Shown piece by piece: positions 43,864-52,021 of a stretch of 64,000 bases of DNA. The stretch comes from Hasllibacter sp. MH4015 (GTDB lineage: Bacteria; Pseudomonadota; Alphaproteobacteria; Rhodobacterales; Rhodobacteraceae), in assembly GCF_020177575.1 (NCBI RefSeq), contig NZ_JAHTBK010000001.1, forward strand, positions 2,787,875-2,851,874, written 5' to 3'. The notes beneath the pieces are model-generated. The model did no database searches, was not told the origin of the DNA, and was given only the letters and a program-made list of their open reading frames with translations. Position numbers and translations under genes: made by a program. The first letter of the stretch is position 1; the number at the start of each line of letters is the position of its first letter.

Positions 43864-45759
43864 TCAGAGACGAAGACTATAGGCGTCGTATCCCGGCGTT
43901 GCATTGTCGACGGGCGCATTCGGCCCAGTCAGCCCGAGGGCCGCGATCCGGTCCTCGTGCTGCGCCGCGCCGGGTCCGGTTTCGAAGATCACCTCGACCC
44001 CGCCCAGCGGTGACAGCGACCATGTCGGCTCCACCTGCGGGTGCAGGGGTTGGTCGGCCTCGGCCATGTGGGTCGCGACGGCGTCACGGACGGCGAAGGG
44101 GGCCGACAGCACCTCCTCCGCCGCGCCGGCGGCATGCATGTGCCCGCCCCCTGCGGCGCGGTAGGAATTGGTAATCACGAGCGCCTCGTCCTCCGGCAAT
44201 ACGGGGCGATCATCGGCAAATCGCAGGTTGCGGATGCGTCCCGGCGTGTCGAAGATCACGTCCCCTTCCGCATTGGTGCGGGGTGGCTGTGTTACGTCGA
44301 TTTCGTACCGAAGACCGGCGAGGCGGTCGAAATTGTATGGCGCGAAGTCATGGTCGATCAGGAATTGCCGTGCCGGTCCGTTCGGGTCGATCTGGCGATA
44401 GACCGACGCGCTGCGCTCCAGCCACTCGCGGATGCCGTTTGCGTCGATCCGCAGGACGCTGAGCATGTTGGGATAGATATAGAGGTCGGCCGCGTGGCGC
44501 AGCATCAGCGGCCCCGGCGGGATATCGGTGAAGTGGGACGGCCCGGCCCGGCCCCCCGCCTTGAACGGAGAAACGGCGGACAGGATGGGGCGCCCGGAAA
44601 GGGTTTCATCCGCGCGGATCAGCGGCGCGGCGGCGGCGAATTGGGCGGCGGCCACGACCTGCGTTGCGTGGCACGGGGCAAGGGTGCTGAAATACGTCTC
44701 AAGCGGCACAGCGGTCTGCCCCAGGGGACGAGAAACGAAGGCGCGCGTTGCCTTGTGGGCCCGGTCCATATCGGCCACCAGTTCCGGGAAGTCCGGGAAA
44801 TAGCCGTGCGCGCCCACCTCAGCCGCACCGGAGCCAAGCGGGACGGCCGCGCAGGCCCGTGTCCGCACCTGCCAGCCGTCTGCGCCTGAATCCGTCAGTT
44901 CGAGGTCGATCAGCCCAAGATGGGAGCCGAAAGCGCCCGGTTGTACGATCGGTGTCCCATCGCCGGGGGCGGCGTCGTCGCCGGGGAAGGTCCGGTGCGT
45001 GTGGCCCGCGATGACGGCATCCACGCCGTCCAGCGATGCGATCGCGCGGGCCGCATTTTCCGCGCGGTGTTCGGCGACATGGCTGCCCAGCCCGGTATGG
45101 GCAAGGACGATGACGAGATCGGCGCCCTTGCCACGCAGGACGCTCACCTGCCCCTGGACGGTCTGCATCATGTCGTCGAATTTCAGCGCGCCATCGAGAT
45201 GCGGCTTGTTCCATGCCGCGACCTGCGGCGGCAGGCAGCCCGTCACGCCAATCCGCAGCGTCCGCTTGCGGCCTGCCTTGTCCACCATGTCGCGTTCGAG
45301 CATGACGTGCCGCGGCACGAAATCGGACCCGTCCGCGTTTTCGCAATTCGCGGAGACGATCGGAAACCGCGCCTCTGCCAGCGTGTCGGTGAGGTACGGA
45401 ATGCCGAAGTCGAAATCGTGGTTTCCCAATGTGGCCGCATCGAATCCGATCCCGTTCATCGCCGATACCATGGGATGCATGTCGCCCCGCGGCACGATCT
45501 CTGCCAGTGCGGCGTCGGCGAGCGGTGTGCCCTGAAACGTGTCGCCATTGTCGAACAGAAGGCAATTCGCGGCGGCGGCACGGTGCGAGGCAATCAGGCT
45601 CGACAAACGCGCCAGCCCCAGAACAGGACTGCCGCGATCCGTGAAATAATCGAACGGCAAAAGATGCGCATGCAGGTCCGTTGTGGCCAGAACCCGCAAT
45701 TCCACTTTGGTGTCACCCGAAATCTGCCGCTCGGTTGCAATTTCCCTCGGGAGGGTCAT
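43864..45759 (-). CDS. cpdB: 2',3'-cyclic-nucleotide 2'-phosphodiesterase/3'-nucleotidase
   Basis: Calcineurin-like metallophosphoesterase plus 5'-nucleotidase C-terminal domain, 631 residues. Metal-binding motifs are complete: ATTDLHAHL near 27-35, DNGDTFQGTP, LGNHDFDFG and VIAGHTHRTFPGD; the C-terminal half has NSYRAAGGGHM with substrate-stacking features. ATG at 45759 (MTLPREIATERQISGDTKVELRVL) shows no signal peptide, and the open frame upstream adds none, although the family is normally periplasmic. Divergent from nudC. The EC name is by family; substrates may vary. Confidence 0.92.
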   Translation of the reverse strand: MTLPREIATERQISGDTKVELRVLATTDLHAHLLPFDYFTDRGSPVLGLARLSSLIASHRAAAANCLLFDNGDTFQGTPLADAALAEIVPRGDMHPMVSAMNGIGFDAATLGNHDFDFGIPYLTDTLAEARFPIVSANCENADGSDFVPRHVMLERDMVDKAGRKRTLRIGVTGCLPPQVAAWNKPHLDGALKFDDMMQTVQGQVSVLRGKGADLVIVLAHTGLGSHVAEHRAENAARAIASLDGVDAVIAGHTHRTFPGDDAAPGDGTPIVQPGAFGSHLGLIDLELTDSGADGWQVRTRACAAVPLGSGAAEVGAHGYFPDFPELVADMDRAHKATRAFVSRPLGQTAVPLETYFSTLAPCHATQVVAAAQFAAAAPLIRADETLSGRPILSAVSPFKAGGRAGPSHFTDIPPGPLMLRHAADLYIYPNMLSVLRIDANGIREWLERSASVYRQIDPNGPARQFLIDHDFAPYNFDRLAGLRYEIDVTQPPRTNAEGDVIFDTPGRIRNLRFADDRPVLPEDEALVITNSYRAAGGGHMHAAGAAEEVLSAPFAVRDAVATHMAEADQPLHPQVEPTWSLSPLGGVEVIFETGPGAAQHEDRIAALGLTGPNAPVDNATPGYDAYSLRL

Positions 45760-45910
45760 GTTTGCCCCGATCTGTTTTTCGTTCACCGTTAGACTTCGCG
45801 CGCTCCGGGCGAAGGGCAAGGGCGACGTCGCGATCCGTTTTGCCCAACCGCCGCGGGCTTGTTGTAAAATTGGCATACCCAAGCGGGGCGGCCTTCAGGA
45901 AAGGACATTC

Positions 45911-46894
45911 ATGTTGCACGCCGAGACAGTCACGTTCGGGACCTCTGGTCTCGACCGGGCCGCCGTCCTGCGCAGGGACGGGGAGCGTCTGAAGGCGGCC
46001 CTTGCCGCCGGGGCACCCGTTCTTCCGCTGTGGCAGGGCAAGCCGATGGTCGTCGGCACGCCGGACGCGGGCGACATTCAACTGGCGTTTCGGAAGATGG
46101 GGGATGCGGTCCTGTCGAAAACCGATGCGGAGCCGGTCTTGCTCGGCCTTGACGAAACCGGGGACCAGCCGGTCTTCGCGCTCGATGTGTCGGCGTGGGA
46201 GCCCAAGAACGTGGATCAAGCCGCGATCAACGCGTTTCGCGATCCATCCGTGCAGGTTCATCCGGCGGAACGGCTGGACGGTGCGGGCTTCCGGGAATTG
46301 CGCGGGCTGATGACCCACATGACCCGCAGGGAGGCGGAACTGGCCGCCACGGCGCGTGCCGTCCTCGGTTGGCACCGCACCCATCTTTTCTGCGCCAAGT
46401 GCGGCAAGCCATCCCAAGCGGCTGAGGCCGGGTGGCAGCGCGATTGCGGGTCGTGCGGGGCCAAGCATTTCCCGCGCACCGATCCCGTGGTCATCATGCT
46501 GATCACCCATGGCGATGCGGTGCTGGTTGGCCGTTCCCCCGGATGGCCCGAGGGTATGTATTCCCTGCTTGCCGGGTTCGTGGAGCCGGGTGAGACGATC
46601 GAAGCCGCCGTGCGCCGCGAAGTCTTCGAGGAATCGGGCATCCGCGTGGGTCATGTCGATTACCTCTCCAGCCAGCCCTGGCCGTTCCCCGCCTCGCTGA
46701 TGTTCGGATGCCGGGGGGAAGCGCTCAGCACCGAGATCGAGGTCGACCCGGAAGAGATCGAGGATGCGAAATGGGTCACGCGGTCCCAGATGCTGGAGGT
46801 CTTTGCAGGCAATGATCCCACGATGTTACCGGCCCGAACCGGCGCCATCGCGCATTTCCTTCTGCAACACTGGCTGGCCGATACGCTGGATTGA
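45911..46894 (+). CDS. nudC: NAD(+) diphosphatase / NAD-capped RNA hydrolase
   Basis: Nudix hydrolase cleaving NADH and removing NAD caps from RNA. ATG at 45911 behind GGAAAGGA gives 327 residues. A zinc ribbon (FCAKCGKPS, then DCGSCGAKHFPRTDPVVI) precedes the Nudix box GFVEPGETIEAAVRREVFEESGI near 223-245 and the NudC-specific SQPWPFPASLM at about 253-263. All metal-binding Glu residues are in place. Monocistronic-looking, divergent from cpdB. Confidence 0.96.
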   Translation: MLHAETVTFGTSGLDRAAVLRRDGERLKAALAAGAPVLPLWQGKPMVVGTPDAGDIQLAFRKMGDAVLSKTDAEPVLLGLDETGDQPVFALDVSAWEPKNVDQAAINAFRDPSVQVHPAERLDGAGFRELRGLMTHMTRREAELAATARAVLGWHRTHLFCAKCGKPSQAAEAGWQRDCGSCGAKHFPRTDPVVIMLITHGDAVLVGRSPGWPEGMYSLLAGFVEPGETIEAAVRREVFEESGIRVGHVDYLSSQPWPFPASLMFGCRGEALSTEIEVDPEEIEDAKWVTRSQMLEVFAGNDPTMLPARTGAIAHFLLQHWLADTLD

Positions 46895-46968
46895 CCGGAC
46901 CCAAGGCTTGACCAACGCGCCCCGCCCCTTGCACATCAGGGTCGGGGCAGAAAAGGAACGGGCACGCG

Positions 46969-47439
46969 ATGAAATTCAAAGTCTCCGAAGATGTGGACGC
47001 ACCGGCAAGTATCGTCTGGACACGGTTCACCGATTTCAGCGGGATCGAGGCTGAGGCCACGGGACGCGGTGCGGAACTGTCGCGCGTCGGCAATTGGTCG
47101 GAGCCCGCCATCGGACGGTCCTGGCGCGGGTCGGTGACGGTCCGGGGCCGTGTCCGCCCGCTTGCGTCGGAGATCACCGCGCTCGACGCGCCCGATCGCT
47201 GCGTGATTGCCACGACCATCGGCGGGATGGAGGCGCTTTACGAGCTGACCTTTCTGGAGCTTCGCCCCGACATGACCCGCGTTCAGGTGGTGCTTGACCT
47301 TTCGGCCAACACGCTGTCCGCCCGTCTGGCTCTGCAAACGATGAAACTTGCGCGTGGGCGCGTGATGCAGCGCCTGCAAGGATACCTGGCGCGGCAAGGC
47401 AATCTGGCCGAAGACGATTATCGCCGCTCACGGGCCTGA
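46969..47439 (+). CDS. SRPBCC-family protein
   Basis: A 156-residue START-like protein. MKFKVSEDVDAPASIVWTRFTDFSGIEAEATGRG is the typical SRPBCC opening (first strand, then the two small helices of the helix-grip), and VQVVLDLSANTLSARLALQTMKLARGRVMQRLQGYLARQ the long C-terminal helix closing the ligand cavity. No signal or membrane segment. It lies 74 bases after nudC and 32 before a sulfotransferase gene in the same direction. Ligand and role are not predictable. Confidence 0.85.
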   Translation: MKFKVSEDVDAPASIVWTRFTDFSGIEAEATGRGAELSRVGNWSEPAIGRSWRGSVTVRGRVRPLASEITALDAPDRCVIATTIGGMEALYELTFLELRPDMTRVQVVLDLSANTLSARLALQTMKLARGRVMQRLQGYLARQGNLAEDDYRRSRA

Positions 47440-47471
47440 GATGGCGTTGGTGACGCGCACTATGCGCTCAC

Positions 47472-48245
47472 TTGCGGCTTAATCCCGTGCCCGTCCAATC
47501 CTACATCATCTGTACCACGCCGCGCAGCGGCAGCACGTTGCTTTGCAAATTGCTTGCGGCAACGGAACAGGCCGGACAGCCGGACTCGCATTTCCACACA
47601 CCGTCCTTGGATCGGTGGCTGGACGTGTATGGCCTGAACGAGACGACGTTTCGCGACGACCGCGAGCGACTGGTCGCGATCTTCCGGGCCGCCCATGCGC
47701 GCGGGACGGGTGAAGGTCGCATCTTCGGGCTCCGCATGCAGCGCAAGAGCTTTCCGTTCTTCATGGCGCAGGCCCGGCACCTGCAAGAGGGACATCTCAG
47801 CGATTTGGAGGTACTGGAAGCCGCATTCGGGGCGACCAAAATCATCCATCTCAGCCGCGCCGACAAGGTAGAACAGGCCGTCTCCCTCGTGATCGCGGAG
47901 CAATCGGGGCTTTGGCATCGGGCGGCAGATGGATCGGAGTTGGAGCGTCTGACCCCAGCGGCGGAGCCGATCTATGACCGGGACCGGATCAAGTGGGCGA
48001 TGGCCGATCTGACGCGACAGGATGCGGAGTGGGAGGATTGGTTTTCCTCACAAGGGGTTGCGCCTTTGCGGCTGACTTATAGCGCGCTGGCACATGATCC
48101 GAATGCCGTTCTGGCAGAAGTATTAGCGGAGCTGGGGCTTGATCCGGCCCTGGCCGATGGCGTCCGCCCTCCGGTCGCGAAACTCGCCGACGCCCGGAAT
48201 GCGGAGTGGTGCGCCCGATACAAAAGGAGCGGAGACACACCCTAG
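47472..48245 (+). CDS. Stf0-type sulfotransferase
   Basis: PAPS-dependent sulfotransferase of the Stf0 family (trehalose-2-sulfotransferase type in mycobacteria). The phosphosulfate loop IICTTPRSGSTLLCKLL is at 12-28; later HFHTPSLDRWLDVYGL, FGLRMQRKSFPFF, IIHLSRADKVEQAVSLVIAEQSGLWH and RLTYSALAHDPNAVL follow family order. There is no ATG: TTG at 47472 (257 residues) or GTG at 47487 are candidates, the latter starting just before the first strand. Its TAG stop shares CTAG with the convergent EamA gene. Acceptor unknown; trehalose or a lipid-linked sugar is possible. Confidence 0.9.
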   Translation: MRLNPVPVQSYIICTTPRSGSTLLCKLLAATEQAGQPDSHFHTPSLDRWLDVYGLNETTFRDDRERLVAIFRAAHARGTGEGRIFGLRMQRKSFPFFMAQARHLQEGHLSDLEVLEAAFGATKIIHLSRADKVEQAVSLVIAEQSGLWHRAADGSELERLTPAAEPIYDRDRIKWAMADLTRQDAEWEDWFSSQGVAPLRLTYSALAHDPNAVLAEVLAELGLDPALADGVRPPVAKLADARNAEWCARYKRSGDTP

Positions 48246-49171
48246 GGCTGTGGCGTACCCGCCCGCCTTGCGCCCCGCTGCAACCCCAGTTGCCGTTCGC
48301 GCCAAATGATCATGATCCCAGCCACGACGATCAGCGCAGCACCCCCCAGCATGGTCGCCGTGGGCACCTCACCAAACACCGAATAGCCCACGATGATCGC
48401 CAGCAGCATCGAGGTGTATTCGAACGGCGCGATCAGGGACGCATCGGCGAACCGGTAGGAGGACGTCAGAAGGATCTGCCCCACACCCCCGGCAAGCCCC
48501 GCCGCGATCAGCATCACGAATTGCCCGGTGCTCGGCCAGACCCAGCCCCAAGGCAACGTCAGGAGGCTGAGCCCCGTCGCCGTGATGGAGAACCAGAAGA
48601 CGATGGCCGCCGTCCGCTCCGTCTGGACCAGTTTTCGGACGAAGACCTGCGCAAGCGCGGCGCAGACCGCCCCCATCAGGACTAGGATCGCGCCGAATGC
48701 CTGGGCCGTGTCAGCGGTTGCGGGGTCGATATTCAGGCGGGGCGACAGGACGATCAGGACACCGCCCATGCCAAGGCCGACCATGGACAGGCGGAAGATG
48801 CGCACGTCTTCCCCCAGGAACATCGCGGCGAAGACAACGACGAGGATCGGGGCGGCGTATCCGATGGCCGTGACCTCCGGCAGGGGTAGAAGGCCCAGAC
48901 CGGCAAAACCGAGGCCCATGGCCGTCGTGCCGACCAGCCCGCGCCAGAAATGGCCCATCGGGTTTTTCGTCTCCAGCCCGTGGGCAAGGTCATGCTGGAT
49001 CAGGAGCCAGGCCAAGATCACGGGGATCGCGAAGAGCGACCGGAAGAACACCGCCTGACCCGGCGGGATCGTGTCCGCGGTCGCCTTGATCAGCGATGCC
49101 ATCGTCACGAATACGCAAACGGAAGCGATTTTCAGCGCGATGCCGCGCAGCGGGTTCTGGTCGGTGGCCAT
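48242..49171 (-). CDS. DMT-superfamily (EamA) transporter
   Basis: A 309-residue integral membrane protein with ten predicted helices and the internal duplication of EamA carriers: first repeat starting GIALKIASVCVFVTMASLIKATAD, second starting AFGAILVLMGAVCAALAQVFVRKL. Boundary motifs such as GYAAPILVVVFAAMFLGEDV and APFEYTSMLLAIIVGYSVFGEV are family hallmarks. The C-terminus is a short basic tail. Probably exports or exchanges a small metabolite; the substrate is unknown. Convergent with the Stf0 gene. Confidence 0.92.
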   Translation of the reverse strand: MATDQNPLRGIALKIASVCVFVTMASLIKATADTIPPGQAVFFRSLFAIPVILAWLLIQHDLAHGLETKNPMGHFWRGLVGTTAMGLGFAGLGLLPLPEVTAIGYAAPILVVVFAAMFLGEDVRIFRLSMVGLGMGGVLIVLSPRLNIDPATADTAQAFGAILVLMGAVCAALAQVFVRKLVQTERTAAIVFWFSITATGLSLLTLPWGWVWPSTGQFVMLIAAGLAGGVGQILLTSSYRFADASLIAPFEYTSMLLAIIVGYSVFGEVPTATMLGGAALIVVAGIMIIWRERQLGLQRGARRAGTPQP

Positions 49172-49241
49172 GGGTCCGGCCTACGCCGGTGGCGGCGGGG
49201 CGGCAAGGGCCGTCACCTTTGCGAGCCTGCGCCGGGTCCTG

Positions 49242-50114
49242 TCACAACCGATCCGCCGCGAAGGTATCGCATTGGTTGGGATCACCGGTCTGGTAGCCGA
49301 TGGTGAACCAGCGCGCCCGCTGCTCGGACGTGCCGTGGGTGAAGGTGTGCGGACGCGCAACGCCGCCGCCGCGGGTTTGCAGGTAATCGTCCCCGATCCG
49401 CCGCGCCGCATTCAACGCCTCGTCCAGATCGCCGGGTTCCAGAATGTCGCCGAGGCGGCTGGCCCAGACGCCCGAGAAGCAGTCGGCCTGAAGCTCAAGC
49501 ATCACGGAAATCCGGTTGGATTGGGTCTGTGAGGATGAGGCTCGGATGCGGTTGGCCTCTGCCAGAATACCCAGCTCGTTCTGGACATGGTGGGCGACTT
49601 CATGGGCGATGACATAGGCGGCGGCGAAATCCCCGCCCGCGCCAAGCTGCCGCGACATGTAGGCGAAGAACGCGGTGTCGAGATACGCGCGTTCGTCGGC
49701 GGGGCAGTAGAACGGGCCGGTTGCGGCCTGCGCACCGCCACAACCCGATTGCGTCGCTCCGGAAAACAGCACGAGGGTCGGCGGATCGTAGGGCGCACCG
49801 AAAGAAGCGGGATAAACCTCGGCCCAGACATCCTCCGTCGTGGCCAGAACGCGGGATGCGAATTCCCCCGCCTGTTGTTCCTCCGCGCTCAGCGGACCGG
49901 TTCCGCGTGTCTGGGTCTGTTGCTGAGGAACACCGCCGGGATTGTTCAGGAGCGGCGTCAGATCCACCCCAAGGAAATAGCCGATCACGACAACCGCCAG
50001 CAGGCCGAGGCCACCCGCCCCGGCGGCCCGCCCGGAGCCGCCGCCCCGCGCCCGGCCCCCGGACCGGCGGCGGTCGATCACGTTACGGCTGGAACGGCGG
50101 TTGCGCAGGCGCAT
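49242..50114 (-). CDS. Neutral zinc metallopeptidase family protein (YpfJ-like)
   Basis: 290 residues: a basic cytoplasmic N-terminus (RRSSRNVIDRRRSGG), one membrane helix (AAGAGGLGLLAVVVIGYFLGVDL) and a periplasmic zincin domain. The zinc site is HEVAHHVQNELGI with catalytic Glu; a downstream ELQADCFSGVWA motif supplies the third ligand, and SYGTPxxR-like THGTSEQRARWFTIGYQTGD closes the domain. ATG at 50114 follows AAGGAGA by about nine bases; an ATG five codons earlier is weaker. Four Cys in the periplasmic part may form disulfides. Physiological substrate unknown. Confidence 0.92.
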   Translation of the reverse strand: MRLRNRRSSRNVIDRRRSGGRARGGGSGRAAGAGGLGLLAVVVIGYFLGVDLTPLLNNPGGVPQQQTQTRGTGPLSAEEQQAGEFASRVLATTEDVWAEVYPASFGAPYDPPTLVLFSGATQSGCGGAQAATGPFYCPADERAYLDTAFFAYMSRQLGAGGDFAAAYVIAHEVAHHVQNELGILAEANRIRASSSQTQSNRISVMLELQADCFSGVWASRLGDILEPGDLDEALNAARRIGDDYLQTRGGGVARPHTFTHGTSEQRARWFTIGYQTGDPNQCDTFAADRL

Positions 50115-50182
50115 GGGGTTCTCCTTCAAGCGTGTCGAGGCGTCAACGCCGCCCAGTGTAGCGCGGTTCCGGCGCAGACGTC

Positions 50183-50210
50183 TTGCGATTCGACGCGCGC
50201 CGCCTTATCT
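50183..50210 (+). promoter_or_regulatory. Putative ffs promoter
   Basis: TTGCGA (50183-50188) and TTATCT (50205-50210) are spaced 16 bases apart and would start transcription near 50216, the predicted 5' end of the 4.5S RNA. Boxes are imperfect, so this is a positional argument. Confidence 0.4.
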
Positions 50211-50214
50211 GGGC

Positions 50215-50313
50215 GGGGAGAGGTTGGCGCGGGCAAGCACTTCGCCAACCCGGTCAGATCCGGAAGGAAGCAGCCGTAACGATTCCTGCTTGGGTCGTTG
50301 TCCAGCCTCTCAC
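50215..50313 (+). ncRNA. ffs: Signal recognition particle RNA (4.5S, small bacterial type)
   Basis: RNA scaffold of the SRP, binding Ffh for co-translational membrane targeting. The universally conserved Ffh-binding core GGTCAGATCCGGAAGGAAGC with AGCC is at 50252-50275, including the GGAA tetraloop. GAGAGGTTGG (50218-50227) pairs with CCAGCCTCTC (50302-50311) and inner segments GGGCAAGCA/TGCTTGGGTC continue the hairpin. Ends are approximate. The remaining stretch 50314-50516 has no gene that I can support and presumably carries the rsgA promoter. Confidence 0.93.
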
Positions 50314-50516
50314 CAACCCTTCTCTCCGCGACTTGGCAAAGGGTTTGGAGCAGCCCCAAGAGCCGCGCGCGCGCCGCGCCAGCGCCCGCAGATACCGGAG
50401 GTTCGATGCCGATTGCATGCCCCCTCCGGGCCCGCGCCTGAGATCAGGCCGCGCCCGTTGAATTGACCGCGCCGCGAATAGCGGCACTTTTGTCATGACC
50501 AATCGGGATTGTTCCA

Positions 50517-51563
50517 TTGACCACCTATTCCCTCGCCGACCTTGGATGGTCGGCCCGCCACCTTTCGCTCCTCTCGCCGGAGGAGGTTGCCGATCCGCAT
50601 CCTGCGCGCCTGACCACGATCGCGCGCGACCGGGCCTTCGCGCTGTCCGCATCCGGCCCGATCAGCCTGCTTACCCCATCGGGCCTGCGCACCGGCGATC
50701 TTGTCACCGGTGACTGGGTCCTGACCGACCCGGATCAAACCACCATCACCCGCCTGCTCGACCGTGACACGTTGCTGAGCCGTCGCGCCGCCGGTGAAGG
50801 GCGGGAGACCCAGTTGATCGCCGCGAATGTCGACACGCTCGGCATCGTCACCTCGTGCAATGCCGACTTCAACGAGGCGCGGCTCGAACGCTACCTCGCC
50901 CTTGCCGCCAGCGCCGGATGCCTGCCACTCATCATCCTGACCAAGGCCGATCAATGCGACGATCCCGGCGATTTCGTGCGCCGGGCGGAGAATCTGTCGC
51001 CCATGGTGACGGCCATCGCGCTCAACGCCAAGGCGCCGGACGTTGTGGATACCCTGCGCCCGTGGGCCGGGAACGGGCAGACGCTGGCCCTCGTCGGGTC
51101 GTCCGGTGTCGGAAAGACGACCTTGTCCAATGCCCTGACCGGCGCGGCTGAGGCGACGGCGGACATCCGGGAGGATGACGCCAAGGGGCGGCACACGACA
51201 ACGTCCCGCGGCCTAGCGCGGACCATCCACGGTGGCTGGTTGATCGACACGCCCGGGATGCGGTCCCTGCCGCTGACCGATGCGGCTGACGGGATCGAGG
51301 CGGTTTTTGCGGATATCGAGGCGTTGACGCAGCAATGCCGGTTCAACGATTGCGCCCACGCGACCGAGCCGGGATGCGCCGTTCAAACCGCGGTTGCGTC
51401 GGGCGATCTGGATCCGGACCGCCTGAAACGGTTCCTCAAGCTGATGCGGGAAGACGCGATCAACAGCGAACAGGTTCACGAATCCCGCGCCCGTCAGAAG
51501 AATCTGCACAAGATGTACCGCAGCACCCAGAATGCAGGCCGGTCGCGGAAGGGCGGAACATGA
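50517..51563 (+). CDS. rsgA: Ribosome small-subunit maturation GTPase RsgA
   Basis: Circularly permuted GTPase aiding late 30S assembly. An OB-fold N-domain precedes the G-motifs in permuted order: G4 ILTKADQ near 139-145, G5, then G1 GSSGVGKTT near 197-205, G2 Thr in RHTTTSR and G3 DTPGMR near 243-248. The C-terminal zinc knuckle is CRFNDCAHATEPGCAV. No ATG is in frame; TTG at 50517, with a weak GGGA site, gives 348 residues. Upstream is the 4.5S RNA gene, a functionally fitting neighbour. Confidence 0.94.
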   Translation: MTTYSLADLGWSARHLSLLSPEEVADPHPARLTTIARDRAFALSASGPISLLTPSGLRTGDLVTGDWVLTDPDQTTITRLLDRDTLLSRRAAGEGRETQLIAANVDTLGIVTSCNADFNEARLERYLALAASAGCLPLIILTKADQCDDPGDFVRRAENLSPMVTAIALNAKAPDVVDTLRPWAGNGQTLALVGSSGVGKTTLSNALTGAAEATADIREDDAKGRHTTTSRGLARTIHGGWLIDTPGMRSLPLTDAADGIEAVFADIEALTQQCRFNDCAHATEPGCAVQTAVASGDLDPDRLKRFLKLMREDAINSEQVHESRARQKNLHKMYRSTQNAGRSRKGGT

Positions 51564-51588
51564 CGCGGACACACGGGGTTGGGAGGCG

Positions 51589-51942
51589 CTAAAGCTCCTC
51601 CCAACGGCTCAGCTTGGCTTCCGCACCGGCCCATCGGTAATAGGCCGCCATGGCCAATCCGAACAATACACCCGCCAGAAGCGAGGCAAGGATCGCGACC
51701 ACGACCGGAAGGTCCTGCGTGCGCCAACTGAGCAGCCACATCACCAAACCCCATAGCAACCCGAAGGCCGGGCCAAGGATCAGGGCCGCACGCCAGAAGC
51801 TCATGTAATGGGGCGGACGCGGCCTGAGGCCCATGGCGCGGGCCAGCCGGAAGACAGGTGGCGCATAGTTCATCCGCCGGATGGAGGAGGCCTCAAGCTC
51901 CGCCAGGGCGCGCGTGACACGGGCCTCGTAATCGTCCGACAT
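51589..51942 (-). CDS. Small two-helix membrane protein (DUF6404-like)
   Basis: 117 residues. A soluble N-terminus (MSDDYEARVTRALAELEASSIRRMNYAPPVFRLARAMGLRPRPPHYMSF) is followed by two hydrophobic helices (ALILGPAFGLLWGLVMWLL and LPVVVAILASLLAGVLFGLAMAAYY). The YAPP-RLAR-GL-PRPPHY-SF pattern resembles DUF6404 proteins, which have no known function; I am moderately sure of that assignment. The frame is open upstream but ATG at 51942 follows GGAGGTTGGCC. Convergent with rsgA. Confidence 0.75.
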   Translation of the reverse strand: MSDDYEARVTRALAELEASSIRRMNYAPPVFRLARAMGLRPRPPHYMSFWRAALILGPAFGLLWGLVMWLLSWRTQDLPVVVAILASLLAGVLFGLAMAAYYRWAGAEAKLSRWEEL

Positions 51943-52021
51943 GGCCAACCTCCTTGCGGCGTCCGCTTGTTTCTGGCCCGGCACACGGCTCAAGACAAGC
52001 GGGAGGGCCGCGCCGCACCGC

